DNA from: Ardenticatenia bacterium
Lineage (GTDB): Bacteria; Chloroflexota; Anaerolineae; Aggregatilineales; Ch27
DNA length: 9,511 nucleotides
Direction of reading: 5' to 3'
NCBI GenBank assembly: GCA_026983935.1
Contig: JALSTC010000610.1
Location: forward strand, 1-9,511
In this document: positions 1 to 5,911 of the stretch, piece by piece
How positions within the stretch are numbered: position 1 is the stretch's first letter
Layout of the letters: each line of letters starts with the position of its first letter
Position numbers and translations under genes: made by a program
The notes under the pieces: generated by a model
Databases searched by the model: none
Told to the model about the DNA's origin: nothing
Seen by the model: the letters and a program-made list of their open reading frames with translations, nothing else

Positions 1-2109
1 GCGCAGCCACAGGACCGCCGCGATCAGCAGCGCCGCCAGCGTCGCCGCTGTGATCAGCAGCCCGACGATCACCGATGTGGGGCGGAAGGTCAGCAGCACC
101 GTGTGCTCCCCCGGCTCCGCGATATACACCGCACGGAAGGCCGTATTGGCCCGGTAAATGGGCGCGGGCTGGCCGTCAATAAAAGCCTCCCAGCCGGGAT
201 AATCCACCTCGCTCAGCACCAGATAGGCCGGGGCCGCCGTCCGGACGACCACCGCCAGCGTGTTCGGCTCGTAGACGGTGAAGAACAAAGCCGCCCCTTC
301 CGGCGGCGCGGAGTCCAGCGGCGGGCCGCCCTCCACGTAGGCGACCTCGCGCGGATCCCATGCCGGATCGTGCACGGCATCCCACGCTTCCTCCACCGAA
401 GCGACCGGCACGGCGTGGTAGACCAGGCTCACCAGCGGCAGCGTCCGCGTGTTGAGATAGATCGTCACGCCGGAATCGGCCTCATACACCGGCACGAAGG
501 ACTCGTCACCCGGCGGCTCCTCTGGCCCGGCAATGACGTACTTCACGCCCAGGAAGTTATAGGTCGGCGAGCCGCGATGCCCCACGCCCCAGTAGAAGGC
601 ATCATAGGCGGCCAGAGTCAGCGGGTTGCTCACGCCGTAGATGTCAAACAGGATGCCGTCGTGCAGCGCCGCCGAATCCGGCTGCCACTGCGACGCTGCG
701 CCTTCGATGCGAAAAGGCGCGTCGGGCTGCGCCTGCAGCCAGGCCACCGCGTCCGCGTGGTCGTAGCCCGTGCGCGGGTCGGTGTACTGCACTTCCACCC
801 CCGCACCGAAGATCACCAGCTCCGCCGCCACCAGAATCGCCGGTATCCATCTGTAGAGGCGGATTTCCAACCTATCCCTGCCAGTCAACCCCGCCACCGC
901 CATCGCCGCCAGCCCCGCCCCGGCGAAATTGAAGAGCAGCATAAACCGCGCCGGGACGCGAATCTGCCGGAAGCCGGGCACCAGCACATAGGCCAGCCGG
1001 TGCAGCGGAAAATATGCGCCCAGCGCCAGCAGCAGCGCGATCACGCCCGCCAGCAGCAGGAAGATCGCCAGCCCGTCCCGCCGCCGGATTCCGTGCCACG
1101 CGCCGATGACGGCCAGCGCCAGTGCCACTGCGCCCATATAGCCCACTTCGACGCGGTCCCAGCCGCCGGTGAAGGCCGCCGGGCCGCGCCCGTAGACCCA
1201 GGGGGCAACCAGCCCGATCAGGGCCTGCGGCGGCAGGCTGTACTGCGCCGCCTGTTCGTAGGTCAGCCCGGCGCGTGCGGTGTGGCCGGTCATTTCCAGC
1301 GCCGGGATGACCGCCGCCGCGCTCAGCCCGAAGCCGATCACGCCAATGATGAGCAGGATCAGGACGACCTGCGCCCCCCGGCGGGGTTCTCGAATGGCCG
1401 CCGCGAGGTGCCACAGGCCCGCCGCGCCGATCAGCAGTGCGGTGAAGTAGGTCATCTGCGCGTGCCCGGCCAGCGTCCCCACACCGAAGGCCATCCCGGC
1501 CAGTGCCACCCAGCGGTTGAAAAAGATGCTCCGCAGGGAGGGGGGGCCGTCTCCCGCCTGCCGCTCGCCTGCCGCTGACTCCAGCGCCCGCCATGTCCCC
1601 AGGAAGACCAGCGGCAGCCACGCCGCCACCGCGATCAGATTCAGATTGCCCTGGTGCGTCACAAACACGTCCGACAGCATGAAGGCCACCGCGCCCAATG
1701 CTGCCGGAGCCGGGCCGATGGGCTGCCGTGGGCGGATCAGGCGCAGGCAGGCGAACATGGCCGCGCCCGCCAGCCAGATATGGGCCATGACCAGCAGTTC
1801 CAGCGCTTCATAGGGCAGCGAGTCGGTCAGCAGGAAGAGCAGCAGGTTGGGAGGGTAGAGCACGCCGCTCTGATTATCTGCCCAGAAGGGCGCGCCGCCG
1901 TACTGGTGCGGATTCCACAGCGGCAGGCTGCCGGGCAGCATCCGCGCGGCGAAGCTGTAGCTCGGCCACAGAAAAGACACCAGATCACCGCCGCCGTAAG
2001 GCAGCCAGCCGCCGCCTGCCCAGACTGGCGCGAAGAAGATCAGGACGGTCAGCGTGATCAGGGTCAGGGCGAGCAGGTCGGCGCGGTGGCGGCGGATGAA
2101 TGTGCGCAT
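1..2109 (-). CDS. YfhO-like polytopic membrane protein (3' end cut by window edge)
   Basis: The minus strand is open without a stop for 703 codons from ATG at 2109 to position 1, and it is the real gene across this stretch. A GGAG ribosome site lies 9 nt before the ATG. The protein starts with a short basic segment and a membrane helix (about residues 11-30). It then carries a loop typical of YfhO/GT-C-like proteins: YGGGD (38-42), PLWNP (63-67) and a YPPN segment near 85-88. Many hydrophobic helices follow, with PARFMLLFNF after the middle of the protein. The C-terminal soluble part includes DYPGWEAFIDG, a beta-rich module usual in YfhO proteins, and one last membrane helix just before the edge, so few residues are probably missing. 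YfhO relatives are linked to glycosylation of cell-wall or lipid-linked polymers in Firmicutes, but the substrate here is unknown. Family assignment is fairly sure; function is not. Confidence 0.82.
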   Translation of the reverse strand, partial: MRTFIRRHRADLLALTLITLTVLIFFAPVWAGGGWLPYGGGDLVSFLWPSYSFAARMLPGSLPLWNPHQYGGAPFWADNQSGVLYPPNLLLFLLTDSLPYEALELLVMAHIWLAGAAMFACLRLIRPRQPIGPAPAALGAVAFMLSDVFVTHQGNLNLIAVAAWLPLVFLGTWRALESAAGERQAGDGPPSLRSIFFNRWVALAGMAFGVGTLAGHAQMTYFTALLIGAAGLWHLAAAIREPRRGAQVVLILLIIGVIGFGLSAAAVIPALEMTGHTARAGLTYEQAAQYSLPPQALIGLVAPWVYGRGPAAFTGGWDRVEVGYMGAVALALAVIGAWHGIRRRDGLAIFLLLAGVIALLLALGAYFPLHRLAYVLVPGFRQIRVPARFMLLFNFAGAGLAAMAVAGLTGRDRLEIRLYRWIPAILVAAELVIFGAGVEVQYTDPRTGYDHADAVAWLQAQPDAPFRIEGAASQWQPDSAALHDGILFDIYGVSNPLTLAAYDAFYWGVGHRGSPTYNFLGVKYVIAGPEEPPGDESFVPVYEADSGVTIYLNTRTLPLVSLVYHAVPVASVEEAWDAVHDPAWDPREVAYVEGGPPLDSAPPEGAALFFTVYEPNTLAVVVRTAAPAYLVLSEVDYPGWEAFIDGQPAPIYRANTAFRAVYIAEPGEHTVLLTFRPTSVIVGLLITAATLAALLIAAVLWLR

Positions 2110-2269
2110 GGGTGGATACTCCGGCTGTCGGTATGGATACAGGCGACCGGATTTATGGTACACGGAAGGGACGAATCATGCATGGCGGTCGGGCGGGATT
2201 GGCTGCCGTGTCGGTTTTTCGCTCGCCGCCTGACGATGGCCGTCGTCTTTACACGCCTTCCCGCCTCTT

Positions 2270-2289
2270 CATAAGTTATGCAACATGCA
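2270..2289. promoter_or_regulatory. Short inverted repeats upstream of promoter, possible operator
   Basis: The perfect inverted repeat CATAA-G-TTATG (2270-2280) is followed by TGCA-ACA-TGCA (2279-2289). Both lie immediately upstream of the -35 box at 2293. The position suits a regulator site, but the repeats are short and no regulator gene is adjacent, so this is a weak inference. Confidence 0.22.
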
Positions 2290-2292
2290 CTA

Positions 2293-2320
2293 TTGAAATC
2301 GTGTGTAGATAGGATATTAT
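2293..2320 (+). promoter_or_regulatory. Sigma-70-type promoter for the DUF3828-like gene
   Basis: TTGAAA (2293-2298) and TATTAT (2315-2320) are separated by 16 nt, each differing from consensus at one base. The predicted transcript start is near 2327, giving a leader of about 85 nt. TTGACA at 2341 has no matching -10 at normal spacing. Confidence 0.5.
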
Positions 2321-2411
2321 GCCCGAACAAAACAGGACAGTTGACAGCGGCAGCCCGGCTTGACCGGCGCTACACTGAAATTGAGCCTCAATGAATGGGA
2401 GGGGGTGATTG

Positions 2412-2903
2412 ATGATGAACAGGAAATGGATACCTGTGATCGCGATCGGTGTGGGTGTGGTGCTTTTGCTGGCAGGATGGATCTTTGCGCCCGCGCCGAC
2501 AATGGATTCGGAAGCACTGGCCGCCATGTCACCGGATGCGGTGACCGGGGCGTTTTACAACTGGTACCTGGACTACATGGATTCGGAAGTGCTGTGCCAT
2601 CCGCTGCTGGACGGCGCGTATCGCTCCAGCCCGTATCTGAGCACGGCGCTGATTGCACACTTCGACTCGCTGGTGGATCAGGCCTGCGGCTACGGGCTGC
2701 CTGCCGATCCATTCCTGTGCACAAAGGGCCTACCGCTGCATATCAGCGTGGTGCCGCTGAGCAGCACCGATAAGGCGGCCCGTGTACTGGTGCGCGGCAG
2801 CTATCCGACCGAGTCGGAGGTGATCACGACCGAAAATCTCGCGGAGGTGACATTGGTGCGGGAGGATGGCCGCTGGGTGATCTCCGGCACCACCTGCCGC
2901 TGA
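2412..2903 (+). CDS. Membrane-anchored DUF3828-like extracytoplasmic protein
   Basis: This encodes a protein of about 163 residues with one N-terminal hydrophobic segment (roughly residues 6-24) after a short basic start. No lipobox cysteine is present, so it is probably anchored by an uncleaved helix or released by signal peptidase I. The rest is soluble: an FYNWYLDYM segment, then a C-terminal half ending in an LVREDGRWVIS strand pair. This matches the layout of DUF3828/NTF2-like lipoprotein domains, where a helix bearing FY..YL precedes a curved sheet. Four cysteines outside the membrane could form disulfides. A strong GGAGGGGGTGA site (2398-2408) precedes a TTG-ATG-ATG triplet (2409-2417); I chose the first ATG, although the second is equally possible. 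The gene is flanked by its own promoter and terminator, so it is probably monocistronic. The biological role is unknown. Confidence 0.68.
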   Translation: MMNRKWIPVIAIGVGVVLLLAGWIFAPAPTMDSEALAAMSPDAVTGAFYNWYLDYMDSEVLCHPLLDGAYRSSPYLSTALIAHFDSLVDQACGYGLPADPFLCTKGLPLHISVVPLSSTDKAARVLVRGSYPTESEVITTENLAEVTLVREDGRWVISGTTCR

Positions 2904-2922
2904 TGACCAGCTACCGGCAGAT

Positions 2923-2962
2923 CGCGCCCCGAATGCCTGACGCATCCGGGGCGCGGTTGTTT
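2923..2962 (+). terminator. Rho-independent terminator after the DUF3828-like gene
   Basis: CGCGCCCCG (2923-2931) pairs perfectly with CGGGGCGCG (2947-2955). The loop can pair further (ATGC with GCAT). A T-rich tail, GGTTGTTTAT, follows. It begins 20 nt after the stop codon. Confidence 0.72.
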
Positions 2963-2986
2963 ATGGCAGGCCCTTTTCCCCTTCGG

Positions 2987-2992
2987 TATAAT
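2987..2992 (+). promoter_or_regulatory. -10 element (TATAAT) upstream of the metallo-beta-lactamase-fold gene
   Basis: A perfect TATAAT sits just after the preceding terminator and 63 nt before the chosen ATG, where a promoter is needed. No good -35 box lies at 16-18 nt (TGGCAG at 17 nt is poor), so the assignment rests on the -10 box and position. Confidence 0.42.
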
Positions 2993-3055
2993 CGCCCCCG
3001 TGTGATACTCTCAGACTTATGGTTATTTATCATCAGAAAAAGGACGCCATCTGGC

Positions 3056-3691
3056 ATGGATATTACCTGGTATGGGCATAGCTGTTTTCGTCTGGTGGAG
3101 CGCGGCAAAGCCTCGGTGGTGACCGATCCCTACACGGACGATATCGGCTATCGGCTGCCCAAGCTGCGGGCCAACATCGTCACGGTCAGCCACGAGGCCG
3201 CCGGGCACGCCAATCTGGACATCTGGCCGTCATCCACTTATGTGATTACCAGGCCGGGCGAGTATGAGATCGGCGAGGTGTTCATCATCGCCATTGCCAT
3301 GCACAGCGTCAAGAAAAAGAACGCCCAGCCCAACGTAGTGTTCCTGTTCGACTTCAACGGCCTGAACGTTGTCCATCTGGGTGATCTCAATTACGTGCCC
3401 ACACAGTCCGAGATTGATGCGCTGGGTGCGGTCAATGTGGCGCTGGTGCCGGTTGGTGGTGGCAATGCCCTGAAAGCCGCCCAGGCTGCCGAGATCATCA
3501 GCCTGATCGAACCGGATATCGTGGTTCCCATGCACTACCAAACACCGCAGACGACTCTGAAGCTCGATCCCCTCGATCGATTCCTCAAGGTGATGGGGAT
3601 CAGCAAGATACAGAGCCAGCCGCTCCTGCGTGTGACCGCCAGCAGTCTGCCGGAGCAGACTCAGGTCGTGGTGCTGGACCCTCAGCAGTAG
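3056..3691 (+). CDS. UPF0173-like metallo-beta-lactamase-fold protein with degenerate metal motif
   Basis: The product is 211 residues. It opens with MDITWYGHSCFRL and TDPY (23-26), the N-terminal signature of the Lactamase_B_3/UPF0173 branch of the metallo-beta-lactamase fold. Later landmarks are PGEYEI (67-72), HLGDL (107-111) and a terminal PMHY (158-161), giving H8, H46, H51, H107, D110 and H160 as possible ligands. The usual HxHxDH motif appears as HEAAGH (46-51): the second histidine is Ala48 and the aspartate is Gly50, so the normal two-metal hydrolase site looks incomplete. The frame is open further upstream, but I chose ATG 3056 because the family fold starts there and AGGA (3041-3044) lies 11 nt before it. 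It has its own -10 box, and the next gene follows after 45 nt, probably co-transcribed. Fold is confident; activity and substrate are not. Confidence 0.82.
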   Translation: MDITWYGHSCFRLVERGKASVVTDPYTDDIGYRLPKLRANIVTVSHEAAGHANLDIWPSSTYVITRPGEYEIGEVFIIAIAMHSVKKKNAQPNVVFLFDFNGLNVVHLGDLNYVPTQSEIDALGAVNVALVPVGGGNALKAAQAAEIISLIEPDIVVPMHYQTPQTTLKLDPLDRFLKVMGISKIQSQPLLRVTASSLPEQTQVVVLDPQQ

Positions 3692-3725
3692 CAGCACGGC
3701 CCCCGGCGGGAGCCTGTGGGTGAGT

Positions 3726-3731
3726 AGGAGG
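3726..3731 (+). promoter_or_regulatory. Strong ribosome binding site deciding a GTG start
   Basis: AGGAGG lies 5 nt before GTG at 3737. No in-frame ATG is as well placed, so it fixes the start of the small downstream gene. Confidence 0.7.
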
Positions 3732-3736
3732 TTTTT

Positions 3737-4039
3737 GTGGAATATAAGTTGATGATGAGCTGGGATATCAAGCCGGGGCAGGATCAGCAGTACTTTGAGT
3801 TTGTGGTGCGCGAATGGGTCCCCGGCATCACCCGGCTGGGCCTGCAGCCGCGGGAAGCCTGGTATGCCATCTATGGCGACTGCCCGCAGATCACGACCTC
3901 TATTGTGACTGGCGACCTGGATCGGCTGCGGCAAATTCTCAAAAGCGAAGACTGGCAGAAGCTGCAGGAACGTCTGATGGACTACGTTTACAACTACGAT
4001 CAGAAGATCGTGCGTGCGTCGCCGGGCTTCCAGATTTAA
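3737..4039 (+). CDS. Small uncharacterised protein, possible dimeric alpha/beta-barrel fold
   Basis: A 100-residue soluble protein starts at GTG behind a perfect AGGAGG. I do not recognise a named family. It has no signal peptide, membrane segment or cysteine cluster; one cysteine occurs, in YGDCPQ. The order of segments is a starting strand (EYKLMMSWDI), a helix (GQDQQYFEFVVREWVPGI), a strand pair around AWYAIYGD and ITTSIVTGD, then a helix rich in charged residues. This beta-alpha-beta-beta-alpha order resembles small ferredoxin-like proteins such as the dimeric alpha/beta-barrel superfamily (NIPSNAP- or ABM-like), but that is a guess from layout only. It lies 45 nt after the metallo-beta-lactamase-fold gene in the same direction with no terminator between, so the two probably share a transcript. 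Confidence 0.72.
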   Translation: MEYKLMMSWDIKPGQDQQYFEFVVREWVPGITRLGLQPREAWYAIYGDCPQITTSIVTGDLDRLRQILKSEDWQKLQERLMDYVYNYDQKIVRASPGFQI

Positions 4040-4043
4040 GAGG

Positions 4044-4063
4044 CTGGCCCGTGTGTGGGCCGG
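4044..4063 (+). terminator. Short GC hairpin just after the small gene, weak terminator candidate
   Basis: CTGGCCC (4044-4050) pairs with GGGCCGG (4057-4063), including one G-T wobble, around a GTGTGT loop. It sits 4 nt after the stop codon. There is no T-run behind it, so termination on its own is doubtful; it may act together with the next hairpin. Confidence 0.35.
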
Positions 4064-4067
4064 ATGG

Positions 4068-4110
4068 AACAGAAAAGAAAACAGACGGCTGCCTGATGGT
4101 GGCCGTCTGT
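4068..4110 (-). terminator. Rho-independent terminator of the FmdB-type gene
   Basis: ACAGACGGC (4081-4089) and GCCGTCTGT (4102-4110) form a perfect 9-bp stem. Read on the minus strand, the stem is followed by TTTTCTTTTCT, a proper T-rich tail, about 32 nt after the minus-strand stop. On the plus strand the tail (GCTATTTG) is much poorer, so the main direction is minus. Confidence 0.72.
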
Positions 4111-4142
4111 GCTATTTGTCCGCTGTGAATGCGTGATCCGAT

Positions 4143-4448
4143 TCAGTCGTCCGTGCCTGTGGATGTGCTCTTGCTTTCGTCGGCACTGCTGCTTCTGGCG
4201 CTCCCGGAATCGCTGCTGTCCGTGCTGCCGCTGTCTTTCTTCTTGCTGCCGCCGGTCAGGTTCGACTGCTTGGCGCGGCTGTCGGTCACGTAGAAGCCGG
4301 AGCCTTTGAAGATCACCCCGACCGGGCTGATCACGCGGTACGTCGGGCCGCCGCATTCCGGGCAAACGGTAATCGGATCATCACTGAAGTGCTGCCTGGC
4401 ATTAAACCGCACACCACATTCCGAACATTCATATGTATAAACTGGCAT
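4143..4448 (-). CDS. FmdB-family zinc ribbon protein with Ser-rich tail
   Basis: The 101-residue product begins MPVYTYECSECG and carries two CxxC pairs, C8/C11 and C29/C32. These form the single zinc ribbon of the FmdB family (the CxxC_CxxC_SSSS domain). The motif FKGSGFYVTD (47-56), which follows the ribbon in family members, is present. From about residue 61 the tail is low-complexity, rich in Ser, Asp, Gly and Thr, and probably disordered. FmdB was named as a putative regulator of an amidase operon, but the molecular role of most homologues is unknown. The frame is open to 4523, but ATG 4448 is chosen because family members start MPxYxYxC and a GGGGG stretch precedes it. A strong promoter lies upstream and a terminator downstream, so it is probably monocistronic. 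Confidence 0.88.
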   Translation of the reverse strand: MPVYTYECSECGVRFNARQHFSDDPITVCPECGGPTYRVISPVGVIFKGSGFYVTDSRAKQSNLTGGSKKKDSGSTDSSDSGSARSSSADESKSTSTGTDD

Positions 4449-4494
4449 ACCAATTACCCCCGTTCCGCTGACTTTGGAAAGCCCGCGAACAAAG

Positions 4495-4524
4495 ATTATA
4501 GTGGTTTTGATGATAACCGTCAAC
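4495..4524 (-). promoter_or_regulatory. Strong sigma-70-type promoter for the FmdB-type gene
   Basis: On the minus strand, TTGACG (4524-4519) and a perfect TATAAT (4500-4495) are separated by 18 nt. The predicted transcript start is near 4488, about 40 nt before the ATG at 4448. This is the best sigma-70 match in the window. Confidence 0.68.
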
Positions 4525-4617
4525 GATATTATGCCCGCTTTTCATCAGAATTGCATAAGAAGGGGCGGGTGGGCCGCCGATTTTGTGCGCCGTGCACAGG
4601 CAGTTCTGGCCCGCTCC

Positions 4618-4644
4618 GCAACCCTGCCGCGCGCAAGTCGTATA
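4618..4644 (+). promoter_or_regulatory. Candidate ECF-type promoter of the sigma factor operon
   Basis: GCAACC (4618-4623) and CGTATA (4639-4644) leave 16 nt between the AAC core and CGTA, the geometry known for ECF promoters such as those of Bacillus SigW. The predicted start near 4651 leaves a leader of about 40 nt. No good sigma-70 -35 box lies at the right distance from TATACA/TACAAT here. Autoregulation by the downstream sigma factor is inferred. Confidence 0.42.
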
Positions 4645-4690
4645 CAATACAGGTAATGATTTGTGGGCGTCTGTGATAAAGAGGCATTTT

Positions 4691-5293
4691 GTGGCCGAAG
4701 AAGCACCGATCGTCCGGGAATGGGCGCGGGCGGCAATGGCGGGCGACCAGGCGGCTTTTGGCGAACTGGTGGCGCAGTATCAGCATGCCGTCTTCAACCT
4801 GGCTTATCGTCTGCTGGGCGATCCACAGGAGGCGGAGGATGCGGCGCAGGAGGCATTTTTGCGTGCCTATGCCAATCTTTCCCGCTATGACCCGGAGCGC
4901 TCCTTCAAGACGTGGCTGCTGTCCATCGCCTCGAATCACTGTATTGACCGGCTGCGCAAGCGGCGGCTGACCTGGGTCTCGATTGAGGATGAGCAGATGG
5001 GGCCGCATCCGGCCCTGGTCAGCACGGAGCCGGGACCGGAAGATGCCCTGCTGGATGGTGAGCGGTCGGCGGCGATCCAGGCCATGCTGGCGCAGGTGCC
5101 GGATGATTACCGGACGGTTATCGTCCTGCGGTACTGGTACGATATGAGCTATGTGGAGATTGCAGAAGTGCTTGGTACAACCGAGTCGGCCATCAAGAGC
5201 CGCCTGTTTCGGGCGCGGCAGGCATTGGCCCATTTACTGGAGCAGCCCGCCAGCCCATCCCCGACCATGAAACCGGCAATGGAGGGATCGTGA
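4691..5293 (+). CDS. ECF (group 4) RNA polymerase sigma factor
   Basis: A 200-residue protein with only the two domains of ECF sigma factors. Region 2 spans about residues 22-92, with FGELVAQYQ, the DPQEAEDAAQEAFLRAY core-binding segment and FKTWLLSIASN leading to DRLRKRR. Region 4 spans about 126-180, with VPDDYRTVIVLRYWYDMSYVE and the helix-turn-helix recognition segment TTESAIKSRLFRAR. The frame extends upstream, but GTG 4691 is chosen because AAAGAGG (4678-4684) lies 6 nt before it and the family fold starts there; GTG 4673 is an alternative. Its stop is 1 nt before the ATG of the membrane anti-sigma candidate, so the two are almost certainly translationally coupled. A possible self-recognised promoter precedes it. 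The C-terminal 20 residues are Pro/Ser-rich and not part of the fold. Confidence 0.93.
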   Translation: MAEEAPIVREWARAAMAGDQAAFGELVAQYQHAVFNLAYRLLGDPQEAEDAAQEAFLRAYANLSRYDPERSFKTWLLSIASNHCIDRLRKRRLTWVSIEDEQMGPHPALVSTEPGPEDALLDGERSAAIQAMLAQVPDDYRTVIVLRYWYDMSYVEIAEVLGTTESAIKSRLFRARQALAHLLEQPASPSPTMKPAMEGS

Positions 5294-5294
5294 T

Positions 5295-5873
5295 ATGGCA
5301 CTGAATCCGCAGCACGAACAGATGAACCAGGCGCTGGATGAGCGGTTGACCGGCGCTGCGCTGGCGGAGTTCCAGGCGTTTCTGGAAGCGCATCCAGAGG
5401 AGGCGGCGAGCTACGAAGCGCTGCAGCAGATTGATCGGATGCTGCGGCAGCCGCCGATGGCCGCCGCGCCGGAGGGATTTGCCGCTGCGGTGATGGCGCA
5501 GATTGCGGCAGGGAAGCATGAGGCATACGCGCTCCCTGAGCGGATGGAGATTCTTCCTGTGGCAGGGCTGGCACTTGGCACGGCGGTTGTGCTGCCGCTG
5601 CTGGTCGTGCTGATTCTGCTGGCACAGACGCTGTTCGAGTCGGGTGCACTGTTCGCGCTGCTGCACGGATTGGTGCAGGTGGCGGGCAGTGTGAGCGCGG
5701 TGCTGGTTCGGGCGCTGGCGTTCCTGGGCGGGCTGGTTACGGCGTACCCCATGGCCCCGGCGCTGATGCTGACCGTGATCCCGATGATGATGCTGTGGGG
5801 CTGGCTGGTCTGGTTCCTGCGCCAGCGGACGCAGCCGATGGCCACGGTTGTGATCAAAGTGCAGGCGGTGTGA
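5295..5873 (+). CDS. Membrane anti-sigma factor candidate lacking cysteines
   Basis: The product has 192 residues. The cytoplasmic N-terminus (about 1-80) has the helical pattern of anti-sigma domains: ALDERLTGAALAEFQAFLEAHPE followed by a second helix, SYEALQQIDRML. The region then turns hydrophobic, with about three membrane segments near 87-109, 119-150 and 153-175, and ends in a short basic tail. The whole protein has no cysteine, so it cannot form the HxxxCxxC zinc site of ZAS-type anti-sigma factors. The role is inferred mainly from position directly after an ECF sigma gene and from the fold-like pattern. GGAGG (5281-5285) lies 9 nt before the ATG, inside the end of the sigma gene. It would hold the sigma factor at the membrane until an envelope signal arrives; which signal is unknown. 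Confidence 0.75.
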   Translation: MALNPQHEQMNQALDERLTGAALAEFQAFLEAHPEEAASYEALQQIDRMLRQPPMAAAPEGFAAAVMAQIAAGKHEAYALPERMEILPVAGLALGTAVVLPLLVVLILLAQTLFESGALFALLHGLVQVAGSVSAVLVRALAFLGGLVTAYPMAPALMLTVIPMMMLWGWLVWFLRQRTQPMATVVIKVQAV

Positions 5874-5911
5874 TGCCGGGTCTGGGAGTGCCGCCATTTT
5901 CGAGGGATGCC

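Larger units (their letters stand above)
2110..2411. other. Divergent intergenic region
   Basis: These 302 bases separate the minus-strand YfhO-like gene from the plus-strand DUF3828-like gene. The right part is AT-rich and holds a plausible plus-strand sigma-70 promoter plus short inverted repeats. For the minus-strand gene I see only the GGAG ribosome site and no convincing -35/-10 pair. Short open frames crossing this stretch on both strands have no recognisable product. Confidence 0.6.

Noticed and set aside
103..1578. Plus-strand open frame of 491 codons across the left part of the window
   Set aside because: It is antisense to the YfhO-like gene, which has clear membrane helices and family motifs. 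The plus-strand product is rich in Arg, Gln, His and Pro with no recognisable fold, as expected for a shadow frame in GC-rich DNA.
2064..2330. Minus-strand open frame crossing the start of the YfhO-like gene
   Set aside because: It overlaps a better-supported start in another frame and gives a product with no recognisable pattern.
2313..4537. Identical 13-mer GATATTATGCCCG at 2313-2325 and 4525-4537, both in intergenic DNA
   Set aside because: One shared 13-mer on the same strand is expected about once by chance in 9.5 kb. The second copy lacks a -35 box at normal spacing, so it is not evidence of a shared regulatory site.
4564..4585. GGCGG/CCGCC hairpin followed by GATTTTG upstream of the sigma gene
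   Set aside because: The stem is only 5 bp, and no plus-strand gene ends upstream for it to terminate, since the adjacent gene runs on the minus strand.
4529..5233. Minus-strand open frame of 234 codons opposite the sigma factor gene
   Set aside because: It is a shadow of the sigma factor, whose regions 2 and 4 are unmistakable on the plus strand.
5193..5897. Minus-strand open frame opposite the anti-sigma gene
   Set aside because: The product is low-complexity and His/Gln/Arg-rich. The plus-strand gene has coupled start spacing and sensible membrane helices.
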